Assembly (NCBI GenBank): GCA_964475595.1
Contig: CAYYXG010000009.1
Coordinates: 27,145 to 91,144, forward strand
Origin: RGEC01 sp964475595
GTDB taxonomy: Bacteria > Bacteroidota > Bacteroidia > NS11-12g > UBA955
DNA: 64,000 nt
Reading direction: 5' to 3'
The notes under the pieces were generated by a model, which saw nothing but the letters and a program-made list of their open reading frames with translations, had not been told where the DNA came from and ran no database searches. Of the stretch, positions 1 through 7,243 are shown piece after piece (within the stretch, counting starts at the first letter, position 1; each line of letters opens with the position of its first letter). Position numbers and translations under genes: made by a program.

Positions 1-59
1 CTGCTGGTTTTCTGAAATAAACGCGTGATGAATTCAACCTTGTAGCTCATTATCAGAGC

Positions 60-719
60 TTAAAATCCAAATCCCAAACTCAGGCCAATTTTGGGTAATA
101 GGCCGTTGTGGTAGATAAAGTATGCACCCGGACTTTGCTTGTAATCAAAACCATCATCACTTGATTGTATTTTGCTGTCTGAAATCCGCATGCCAGCGCC
201 GGCATAGATATCCATGTAAAATGATTCACCCAAAGACTTTTGGAGCCCTATGACAAAACCCGGATACGCAGCTGTAGTGATAACTCGGCCGGTCTTTTCT
301 TCGCTGTTGTAGGGTGGATTGGTGGAGTAAACATAGTGACGTGATTTCTCATCATAATACCCAAATTGTCCGAATACCCCTACGTAATAACCACTGGCTG
401 TTTGTTTTCCGGTGATGGATTTTTCAACATGAAACCGACTCAAATAGTATTTGTACATATACTCCATGGTGGTGCCTGCGCCCTTGATAACACCGCTGTA
501 ATTATCCGTTGGCTGGCGGTACATGACTTCCATGCTTATCTGGTGGGCCTTGCTCTTGTCATTGTTTAAAAATTCTCCCGACATCCACAAACCACCGCGA
601 ATCAAATGTTGCGGACTAAACTTCAGTATGGTACCCGGAATTAACATGTCTGTTTTGGTTTGGGAAAATGCTACGGACCCGGAGACCAGGAATGACAAAA
701 CAATGATGGCTTTTTTCAT
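60..719 (-). CDS. Secreted outer-membrane-type protein, unknown function
   Basis: This encodes 219 aa. The reading frame stays open upstream through the tRNA-His gene, so I chose the ATG at 719, which starts a clear signal peptide (MKKAIIVLSFLVSGSVAFSQ). The mature part is rich in Gly and aromatic residues with alternating strands (YYVGVFGQFGYY, FYMDIYAGAGMRI), and it ends in a short aromatic strand, GLSLGFGF. That pattern fits a small outer-membrane beta-barrel of about eight strands, the DUF3575/OmpA-barrel style common in Bacteroidota. I recognise no catalytic motif and the function is unknown. It is transcribed toward the window's left edge, and its neighbour upstream is tRNA-His on the same strand. 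Confidence 0.7.
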   Translation of the reverse strand: MKKAIIVLSFLVSGSVAFSQTKTDMLIPGTILKFSPQHLIRGGLWMSGEFLNNDKSKAHQISMEVMYRQPTDNYSGVIKGAGTTMEYMYKYYLSRFHVEKSITGKQTASGYYVGVFGQFGYYDEKSRHYVYSTNPPYNSEEKTGRVITTAAYPGFVIGLQKSLGESFYMDIYAGAGMRISDSKIQSSDDGFDYKQSPGAYFIYHNGLLPKIGLSLGFGF

Positions 720-787
720 AGTTATAATAACAAACAAATATACAGACATAATTTGAAACACCCCCAAAACGTCAACCTTGACAAAAC

Positions 788-813
788 AAAAAGCGGCTTT
801 TAAGCCGCTTTTT
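788..813 (-). terminator. Rho-independent terminator after tRNA-His
   Basis: A perfect 9-bp stem (AAGCGGCTT at 791-799, AAGCCGCTT at 802-810) is flanked by A and T runs. On the minus strand it lies 17 nt past the tRNA-His 3' end and is followed by a T run. The flanking A/T symmetry could let it work in both directions. Confidence 0.8.
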
Positions 814-830
814 GAAGAAAAAATTACTTT

Positions 831-906
831 GGGCGAATAACCGGGTTCGAACCGGCGACCCCCAGTGCCACAAACTGGTGCTCTAACCAACTGAGCTATA
901 TCCGCC
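831..906 (-). tRNA. tRNA-His (anticodon GTG)
   Basis: Read on the minus strand it folds as a full cloverleaf: acceptor GGCGGATA paired with TATTCGCC, D-arm GCTC/GAGC, anticodon loop TTGTGGC (anticodon GTG), and T-arm GCCGG-TTCGAAC-CCGGT. The first G sits at position -1 and pairs with C73, giving the 8-bp acceptor that identifies tRNA-His. The CCA end is not encoded; the genome continues AAAG. A promoter lies just upstream and a terminator just downstream, so it is a single-gene unit. Confidence 0.95.
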
Positions 907-917
907 GTAAAGGGCTG

Positions 918-948
918 CAAATTTAAGCAACATTCATCATTTTCTCAA
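918..948 (-). promoter_or_regulatory. Promoter of tRNA-His
   Basis: On the minus strand, TTGA (948-945) and TAAATTTG (925-918) are 19 nt apart, matching the Bacteroidota consensus TTTG/TTGA-N(17-20)-TAnnTTTG. The -7 element is followed by CAGCCCTTTAC and then the mature tRNA, so transcription would begin only a few bases before the 5' end. Confidence 0.75.
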
Positions 949-1072
949 CAGGAATTCAATACGTTTTATCATCTTTGCACCTATCCAAGCGCATAATTCC
1001 AAACATATCCTCCTTTATTGCAGCTGGTACCCGACCCCGGAAAGCCCGCTAAATGGCATTTTTTGCCGTGAA

Positions 1073-2122
1073 TTGGCCGCTCTGTTGACTGCCGGAAACA
1101 AAGTTTCAGTGGTTTATGTGCGTTATCATGCAAACGGAGGAAACCCTGAAATTGTGAAGCATTCGCAGTCAGGCTTTGATGAATATGCCCTGAGTATTCC
1201 CCGCAGACATGGATTATTCGCATTTTTTTACCATCAGTTTCAGGTGAAAAAGTTGCTCAACCAATTTTTTGAAATATGCACTGATGTCAGCCTTGTGCAT
1301 GTGCAGGTGGGCTGGAAAGCGGCTTGGGATACTGCGTTTTTTCTCAAAAGGAAAGGACTTCCGTGGGTTGTCACCGAGCACAACACAGATTGGCTGCCGC
1401 AGGACAGGCAATATCCGCATTGGAAAAGAATGCTCACTGCATGGACCTTGCGCAGGGCCAATGCCTTAACCGCAGTTTCAGATAATCTTGCCGATGTGCT
1501 TAAGGCCGCCACGGCACAATCGGTAACGGTAATTCCCAATCCGGTTGTTCGTGAATTTTCAAACGCAAACATCATCATGCCCCAAAATGCAGGGCTTGTT
1601 TTTTTGCATGTATCCAATTTTAATTTATGGCAGAAACAGACTGACACTATCATCAGGGTGTTTTCAAGGTACGTACAGGAGAATCCAAAAGCCAAACTGC
1701 AATTAAATGTACCTGAGATTGCGTTTTTGAAGTTCAAGGAGGCAAACCCTCAATATTGTTGGGAAAACATGGAATGGTTGTCGCCAGTGACCGATAAAAA
1801 AGTTTTAATGCAACGCATGCAAAACGCTGACTTCTTGGTGAGTTATAGCAGGTTTGAAACATTTGGATTGGCAATTGCCGAGGCGTTGTGTCTGGGTGTT
1901 CCGGCTATTTATACCCCCTGCAAAGGTGCAGACATACATATTAACGAAAGAATGGGAATTGCTTGTGATGCCCACAATGAGGAAACATTACTAAATGCGA
2001 TGCGAGACTCTGCCCATTTTTCGGCAGACAGAAACTATATTGCAGGCAAAGCCAGAGCGGTTTTCCATTCGGATGCCGTATTGGATGCATATGAAGCCTT
2101 GTATCAAAAACTGTTGAGATAA
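1073..2122 (+). CDS. GT4-family glycosyltransferase
   Basis: A family 4 (GT-B fold) glycosyltransferase that probably transfers a nucleotide-activated sugar to a lipid-linked glycan at the inner face of the membrane. The C-terminal domain carries the E-x7-E signature (ETFGLAIAEAL, about residue 262) followed by GVPAIYT. The TTG at 1073 is the first canonical start, but it falls inside the conserved N-terminal domain: the codons before it read ILLYCSWYP, then PTPESPLNGIFCREL, the usual GT4 beginning. The true protein therefore probably starts upstream (see findings). It ends 2 nt before the amidotransferase gene and forms a glycan unit with it and the flippase. Acceptor and sugar cannot be told. 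Confidence 0.88.
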   Translation: MAALLTAGNKVSVVYVRYHANGGNPEIVKHSQSGFDEYALSIPRRHGLFAFFYHQFQVKKLLNQFFEICTDVSLVHVQVGWKAAWDTAFFLKRKGLPWVVTEHNTDWLPQDRQYPHWKRMLTAWTLRRANALTAVSDNLADVLKAATAQSVTVIPNPVVREFSNANIIMPQNAGLVFLHVSNFNLWQKQTDTIIRVFSRYVQENPKAKLQLNVPEIAFLKFKEANPQYCWENMEWLSPVTDKKVLMQRMQNADFLVSYSRFETFGLAIAEALCLGVPAIYTPCKGADIHINERMGIACDAHNEETLLNAMRDSAHFSADRNYIAGKARAVFHSDAVLDAYEALYQKLLR

Positions 2123-2124
2123 TT

Positions 2125-3972
2125 ATGTGTGGAATTGCCGGAATATTCAGTCTAAAGCCAATCGCTGCAAGGGAAATGGCCAGGATTTGTGCGCAGTTTT
2201 CCGAAAATTTGTCGCACCGGGGGCCGGACGATGAGGGCTATGTGCTGATTGATACCCAATGGAAACCCCATGTGTTTGGAGGTGAGCGTACATTGGCAGA
2301 ATTGCAATTGCCGCATATAAATTCCGCTACAGGCGACTTTTTGGGCGCATTGGTTCACAGGCGCTTGAGCATAATTAGTCCGGGTAAGTCCGGCCATCAA
2401 CCATTGTATGACGAAAATCATGCTCTTAGTTACAATGGTGAGACATTCAATTTTCAAGATCTGGATAAAACACTGGGTGTCGAAAACCGCAGTCGGACAG
2501 ATACGGAGACCGTTTTTAATCTGCTGAAAATTAAAGGTCCCGAATCCGTATTTTTATTGGATGGGTTTCATGCAATGGGATTTGCGGATTTGGGAAAACG
2601 CATCCTGCACCTTCGCCGCGATACCACCGGGGTGAAGCCGCTGTTTATTGCGCAGACTGATACGGCCTTTGCTTTTGCCTCAGAAACCCGTGCTCTGCGA
2701 AATTTGTTAAAATCGGTCACTGTGAATCCTCAAGCGGTTTTTCATCATTTATGTGAGGGGTTGTTGTTGCCCGAACAAGGTTTCTACCATGAAATAATGT
2801 CGGTACATGAGGGCTTAGATGTTGATTTACAAAATCTGGAAACAACCCCTGTTTATTACCCGGAAATTGATGAAAAGCCCAATCATGATTTGAAATCGCA
2901 GCTGGAAAACAGTGTGAGAAAACGCCTGATGTCTGATGTGCCGCTCGGATTTGCTGTGAGCGGAGGACTGGATAGTGCAGCCATTATTGGCCTTGCCAGA
3001 AAATCTCTGGGTACTGATGCCCCGCTTTCTTTATTTTCCATAATTTCTTCAGATCCATCATCAGATGAAGCTTTTTGGCAGCAGCAGGTGGCGGAATATA
3101 ATCATGCGGAATGGCATCGCTTTGCCATAGAAGATTCCGGATCGCATTTGCTGGAAGAAGTTACCCGCGCCACCGATTTACCCCCTATTGCATGGAATAA
3201 CCTGGCGCATTTTGAACTTTGCCGATTGGCAAAATCAAAGGGAGTAACGGTTTTCTTTAATGGGCAGGGTGCCGATGAGCTATTTGGAGGTTATCCTGAT
3301 TATTTGTATCGCGATTTCTGGGCATTACAGGGAATTTTTTTGGGTAAAAATCATTTCCCTGTTTCATATAGCAATGCATTAACGGAAACCCTGAAGCTTC
3401 AGGCCAAAATTTTCTTGCCGTTTCTGGCGAGAAAGATGGCAGTTAATAAAGCTAAAGGGTTGCTAAATGCAGATATGATGCGGCATGAACTGTATATACC
3501 TCGTTTATCGCATTTGAGCGCCGATCATAAAATGCAGACCGATTTTTATGGTCAGAAATTGAGACAGATGCTTACATGGGAAGACTTAAACAGCATGGCC
3601 CACGGGTTGGAAAGTCGCAATCCTTTCGCCGATGATATGCAGCTGGCAAAATGGCTGAATGTGCAATTGAAGGAAAAAGTAAAAAATGGTTACACCAAAG
3701 GGATTTTGCGCGATGTGCTCAAGGATGTGATGCCCGAAAGCATCCGTTGGCGGGTAGATAAAAAAGGATTTACCGTGCCGGATGCAAACCTTACTTGGAA
3801 AAACCGAAATGCTTGGACTGGATATTTTATGTCGGAAGTTCTGGATCTTTGGTCGCCAAGGGCTCATAGAGAGCGTTTATTAAAAAAATTACAGCAAAAC
3901 GATGAAAACGGCCTGAAGTGGTTGTTTCGGCTTTCGGCAATGTCAGTATTTCTACAGCAATCTAAATCATGA
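2125..3972 (+). CDS. asnB: Asparagine synthase (glutamine-hydrolysing)-like amidotransferase
   Basis: A two-domain enzyme of 615 aa. The N-terminal class II glutaminase domain starts MCGIAGIF, so Cys2 becomes the nucleophile, followed by SHRGPDDEGY and VHRRLSIIS. The C-terminal ATP-pyrophosphatase domain has the PP-loop SGGLDS at residues 279-284. Family chemistry moves glutamine-derived ammonia onto an adenylated carboxylate. The length fits asparagine synthase B. However, it sits between a GT4 enzyme and a flippase and overlaps the latter by 4 bp. Paralogues in such clusters often amidate sugar acids of surface glycans, so the substrate may be a glycan rather than free aspartate. That second reading is inference. 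Confidence 0.88.
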   Translation: MCGIAGIFSLKPIAAREMARICAQFSENLSHRGPDDEGYVLIDTQWKPHVFGGERTLAELQLPHINSATGDFLGALVHRRLSIISPGKSGHQPLYDENHALSYNGETFNFQDLDKTLGVENRSRTDTETVFNLLKIKGPESVFLLDGFHAMGFADLGKRILHLRRDTTGVKPLFIAQTDTAFAFASETRALRNLLKSVTVNPQAVFHHLCEGLLLPEQGFYHEIMSVHEGLDVDLQNLETTPVYYPEIDEKPNHDLKSQLENSVRKRLMSDVPLGFAVSGGLDSAAIIGLARKSLGTDAPLSLFSIISSDPSSDEAFWQQQVAEYNHAEWHRFAIEDSGSHLLEEVTRATDLPPIAWNNLAHFELCRLAKSKGVTVFFNGQGADELFGGYPDYLYRDFWALQGIFLGKNHFPVSYSNALTETLKLQAKIFLPFLARKMAVNKAKGLLNADMMRHELYIPRLSHLSADHKMQTDFYGQKLRQMLTWEDLNSMAHGLESRNPFADDMQLAKWLNVQLKEKVKNGYTKGILRDVLKDVMPESIRWRVDKKGFTVPDANLTWKNRNAWTGYFMSEVLDLWSPRAHRERLLKKLQQNDENGLKWLFRLSAMSVFLQQSKS

Positions 3973-5243
3973 GCAAAAGCAGCGCGCTCAATACCTTTAT
4001 AAGTCAGTTGCTTAGAACCATACTTGCAGCTGTATTTGTGGTGCTATGTTCGCGCTGGATGGGGCCGGAGGGCAGGGGAGAGCTGGGTCTGATTCTGTTC
4101 TGGGTAGGGCTGTTGGCCACAGGCAGCGATTATGTGGGAGGAAGCAATTTGGCTAATGCGATGCAGCGAAATCCTCTGGCTTCCGTATTCCCGGTGAGTG
4201 TTTTATGGTCATGCGTTATTGTCCTAATGGGTTTTGCCGGCTTAAGTTACTTCTTTGGTTTATCGCTTGCGTGGAAAGTTGCCTCCCTGGCATTACCCTT
4301 GCTATTGTTGAGTATTTTGTACAATGTACAACAGGGCTTGGCGCTTGTTCGTCAGCGAAATAGACTACAATTATTGCTGGAAGTATTGAAGTTGTTGCTA
4401 TTATTATTGTTTGTTAATACCACTCTTTCATCAAGTGTTTCTGTTTCTTCGGTCATTACCTCAATGGTTCTTGCTTACGGGGTGGTTTTGACATTGGCCA
4501 CCGGCTTGCTCAATCAGGTAATTGGTCAGGCGCTAAAAAGCAGACAAAGCCCTCCCAAAGATCTTTTCACCAATGGGTTTTGGAGTCAGAACGGCCATTT
4601 GGCGCAGTTTCTGGCATATCGCCTTAGTTTATATACACTTACCTATTTGCTGGGACATCATGCAGCGGCGGGTATATATGCCAACGCATTACTGATAGCA
4701 GATGCCATCTGGATTTTTGCCAACAGTTTTGGTACCATCGCCCACGTTAGGATATTGCGCAGTAAAAACGAAAATTTCAAGGCAGATATCACCCTGCGTT
4801 ATGCGATTTTTGCATTGGTGGGCACTTTACTTGCCTGTTTATTGCTGGCCATGTTGCCCACTCGGGTTTTTGTATGGGTGTTTGGTATCGGTTTTGAAAA
4901 CCTCAAAGACACTACATTGCTGCTTATTCCGGCCATCTTAGCGGTGGCTGCGTCTAGTTTATTTAGCCATTATTTGCATGCGGTAAACAGATTTAAAGCA
5001 CTATTTTTTGCCAATGTATGCGGACTTATTCTTCAGACAGTCATGGGCTTTTGGCTGATTCCCCGCTGGGGCGTTTATGGTGCTTGCCTGGCAGCCGATG
5101 TGGGTTTTATCCTTACGTTTTTATTAGTCTACGGTTTTTTCAAATCCCAGAATCCCCATGCACGCTTAAAAGGTAAAATTCGTTTCAGACTTTTACTGAA
5201 AGTTTGTATGCGGATTGTAAAGGGACGATCTGCCAGTCTATAG
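3969..5243 (+). CDS. Polysaccharide flippase-like membrane protein (MOP superfamily)
   Basis: A protein of 424 aa that is nearly all hydrophobic, with about 12 predicted membrane helices. The N-terminus (SALNTFISQLLRTILAAVF, then SRWMGPEGRGELG) is typical of O-antigen/Wzx-type flippases. The expected role is moving a lipid-linked oligosaccharide across the inner membrane. It starts with an ATGA overlap on the amidotransferase gene, so the two are probably translationally coupled. Its stop overlaps, tail to tail, the last codons of the phosphopantetheinyl transferase on the other strand. The specific substrate cannot be read from sequence. Confidence 0.82.
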   Translation: MSKSSALNTFISQLLRTILAAVFVVLCSRWMGPEGRGELGLILFWVGLLATGSDYVGGSNLANAMQRNPLASVFPVSVLWSCVIVLMGFAGLSYFFGLSLAWKVASLALPLLLLSILYNVQQGLALVRQRNRLQLLLEVLKLLLLLLFVNTTLSSSVSVSSVITSMVLAYGVVLTLATGLLNQVIGQALKSRQSPPKDLFTNGFWSQNGHLAQFLAYRLSLYTLTYLLGHHAAAGIYANALLIADAIWIFANSFGTIAHVRILRSKNENFKADITLRYAIFALVGTLLACLLLAMLPTRVFVWVFGIGFENLKDTTLLLIPAILAVAASSLFSHYLHAVNRFKALFFANVCGLILQTVMGFWLIPRWGVYGACLAADVGFILTFLLVYGFFKSQNPHARLKGKIRFRLLLKVCMRIVKGRSASL

Positions 5244-5870
5244 CAATTCGTGTATCCAAACCGCTACGTGCCCGTCAAAAATGGCATACTCCATGATAAA
5301 ATCCTGTTGTATACCGGGCTTGTGGAAGGAAGCGGAAAACCTGCCGGAATCGCCTGTCTCGAAAGGTCCAACCGTCATATGTTTTTTAAAATCCACTTCC
5401 TTTTTGCCATACCATTTATAGAGACTTTCTTTGGCGCCCCAAATAATTAAAAGGGAGATGCTATGGTGGGTTTTGCGGATGTTGGATTTATCATCAACAT
5501 TGCAAAATTTATCTTCTATTCTGAGGATTTTGGGACCTTGCGTTTCAATGTCAATACCGGTAGGACCGTTTTCGTCGATGACAGCAGCAGCAAAGTTTCC
5601 ACTGTGGCTGATACTTAGGTGCGGTGTACCTCCTTCAAAATGGGGTTTTCCCACCTCATCTTTGGTTAGTTTTCCTTCGGGAACAAGCGTGCGAAGCAGC
5701 AACCTGCTGCTTAGATAGTGCAATCTTTTGTTGGCATGTATTCCCTCTAAAAAAACAATCTCATCTGCCGTTGGGTCGTACATTTGTAAAAGCGTTTCTT
5801 CGTCCTCGGTAATTTGCCAAAAGGCAATTTTTTTACCGGGCTGTGGAAACATCAGACGATCCAACGGCAT
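5238..5870 (-). CDS. 4'-phosphopantetheinyl transferase superfamily protein (Sfp/AcpT type)
   Basis: Transfers the phosphopantetheine arm of CoA onto a carrier-protein serine. Family motifs are present: LSISHSGNFAAA, the metal-binding GIDIE, and WGAKESLYKWYGKK. From the ATG at 5870 (MPLDRLMFPQPGKK) it is 210 aa, the usual Sfp-type size; MFPQPGKK six codons later is an alternative start. The start codon overlaps that of the divergent WD40 gene in a single CATG. A -7-like TAATTTCG lies 5 nt upstream on the minus strand, inside the WD40 coding sequence. No carrier-protein or PKS gene is nearby, so its target is elsewhere. Confidence 0.87.
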   Translation of the reverse strand: MPLDRLMFPQPGKKIAFWQITEDEETLLQMYDPTADEIVFLEGIHANKRLHYLSSRLLLRTLVPEGKLTKDEVGKPHFEGGTPHLSISHSGNFAAAVIDENGPTGIDIETQGPKILRIEDKFCNVDDKSNIRKTHHSISLLIIWGAKESLYKWYGKKEVDFKKHMTVGPFETGDSGRFSASFHKPGIQQDFIMEYAIFDGHVAVWIHELL

Positions 5871-6759
5871 GACTGCGAAATTACAGGTAAAGCACCTCAA
5901 AACATACACCGGGCATCAATCGGCGATATATGCTTTGTGTTCGGATGGTGAGGGCGGTTTTTTTTCTGCCGGAGGCGACGGAATGTTGGTGAGATGGAAC
6001 CCGGAAAAGCAGGATGGTGTTTTGGTAGCCCGCATACCCGACAATGTGTACTGTCTGGCTTTTGATGAAACAAGGGGAACATTGCTGGCCGGAACGCGTA
6101 AAGGCGAACTTTTTGTTATTACGGATATTTTGTCCACCACACCCATTGTCAAAAGGTTTGAGGCCCATGTGAAAGGGTTATACAAATTAATGGTTACCGT
6201 TGACGGGTACGTTTCGTCGGGGGGCGATGGCCATATTTTGTTTTGGGACAGGCAGTTTCAAGTTGTTGGAAAAATTAATAATTCACTGGAATGTACGCGG
6301 GCACTGTGTTATGATCATGAGTACAATCTGTGGGCAGGCAGCAGCGATAATGCCATCAGGATTTACAACAGGGATTTACAGCTTCAGACAACTCGAAGCG
6401 GCCATACGAATAGTGTTTTTTGTATAACGGCCATACCTGGGGGGAAAGTCATCAGCGGTGGTAGGGATGCCCAATTAAAACTGTGGAGTAAATCCGAAGC
6501 GCCTGAAACAAGCATTTCAGCTCACCTACTTCACATTCATGCCATTCAATTACAACCATCTGAGCGTTTGGTGGCCACTGCAAGCATGGATAAAACGGTG
6601 AAAATTTGGGATGCCGGGACTTTGGATTTATTGAAGGTGCTGGATAAGGACAAGTTGCCATTTCATAAGGCCTCTGTGAACACGTTGTTATGGCTTGATG
6701 ACCATACGCTAGCAAGTGCAGGTGATGATAAGTTGGTGTTTGTTTTTGAGGTTGGGTAA
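5869..6759 (+). CDS. WD40-repeat protein
   Basis: A protein of 296 aa made almost entirely of WD40-type blades, for example LKTYTGHQSAIYAL, FFSAGGDGMLVRWN, SGHTNSVFCIT, VISGGRDAQLKLWS, TASMDKTVKIWD and LASAGDDKLVFVFE. About seven blades fit, enough for one beta-propeller. There is no signal peptide, so it should be a cytoplasmic interaction scaffold; its partner is unknown. I chose the ATG at 5869 because the first blade begins about ten residues later and because a longer reading would run through the phosphopantetheinyl transferase 5' end. It is shorter and simpler than the WD40-kinase or WD40-NACHT fusions seen in other bacteria. Confidence 0.85.
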   Translation: MTAKLQVKHLKTYTGHQSAIYALCSDGEGGFFSAGGDGMLVRWNPEKQDGVLVARIPDNVYCLAFDETRGTLLAGTRKGELFVITDILSTTPIVKRFEAHVKGLYKLMVTVDGYVSSGGDGHILFWDRQFQVVGKINNSLECTRALCYDHEYNLWAGSSDNAIRIYNRDLQLQTTRSGHTNSVFCITAIPGGKVISGGRDAQLKLWSKSEAPETSISAHLLHIHAIQLQPSERLVATASMDKTVKIWDAGTLDLLKVLDKDKLPFHKASVNTLLWLDDHTLASAGDDKLVFVFEVG

Positions 6760-6811
6760 TGTTTTTACAGGAAAAAATAGGCAGACTTATTAATTTACAA
6801 TTTATAAAGTA

Positions 6812-6819
6812 TATTTTTG
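6812..6819 (+). promoter_or_regulatory. -7 element TATTTTTG before the lipoprotein gene
   Basis: This is an exact TAnnTTTG match that ends only 4 nt before the ATG at 6824, so the transcript would be leaderless or nearly so. I see no convincing -33 element. It would drive the three-gene AT-rich block. Confidence 0.6.
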
Positions 6820-6823
6820 CTTT

Positions 6824-7243
6824 ATGAAAATCTTTTTTTTTATAATTACTATTACTTTTATGGTGTTTGGCTGTAGCACATTATCTAAAAACGGCGTTTT
6901 ACTAAATCCTGATATTGTCGCTATTCCAGATACTTTAAGGACTCACTTGGATATAGATACTTCAAGAAAATTGGAAGGGATTAGCACTAAAAAGAAATTT
7001 ATAGGTTTTACCATTGAGAGACCAAGTGAATTCTGCACATATTCCGAAATAAACAAGTATGGAAATAATGGCCTTCTTCACCAGGATTTGCGCGAGGCGG
7101 CTGTGTTCAATGCTTTATTGGGAACAAAATATGATATTTTAGTAATGCCCAAATTTGTAACGTACTCTACAAGATCAATTTTCGGAAGTAAGATAGTAGT
7201 TAAAGTTACAGGCTATGGTGCACATCAATACATAACTAAATAA
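6824..7243 (+). CDS. Small lipoprotein, unknown function
   Basis: 139 aa. The N-terminal hydrophobic stretch ends in a lipobox (VFGC, Cys17), so the product should be a membrane-anchored lipoprotein. The remaining ~120 residues have no motif I recognise; the last half (DILVMPKFVTYSTRSIFGS...VKVTGYGA) looks like a small beta-sheet domain, the style of trafficking or turnover-resistant lipoproteins that carry DILV..P repeats. Base composition is clearly richer in A+T than the genes on either side. The stop overlaps the next start by one base (TAATG), so it is probably co-translated with the following secreted protein. Confidence 0.7.
   Translation: MKIFFFIITITFMVFGCSTLSKNGVLLNPDIVAIPDTLRTHLDIDTSRKLEGISTKKKFIGFTIERPSEFCTYSEINKYGNNGLLHQDLREAAVFNALLGTKYDILVMPKFVTYSTRSIFGSKIVVKVTGYGAHQYITK

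Noticed and set aside
36..59. AGCTC/GAGCT inverted repeat after the first gene as a terminator
   Set aside because: Only 5 bp of stem and no T run on the relevant strand.
720..920. N-terminal extension of the first gene through the tRNA-His region
   Set aside because: It would translate the tRNA and its terminator; the ATG at 719 starts a proper signal peptide.
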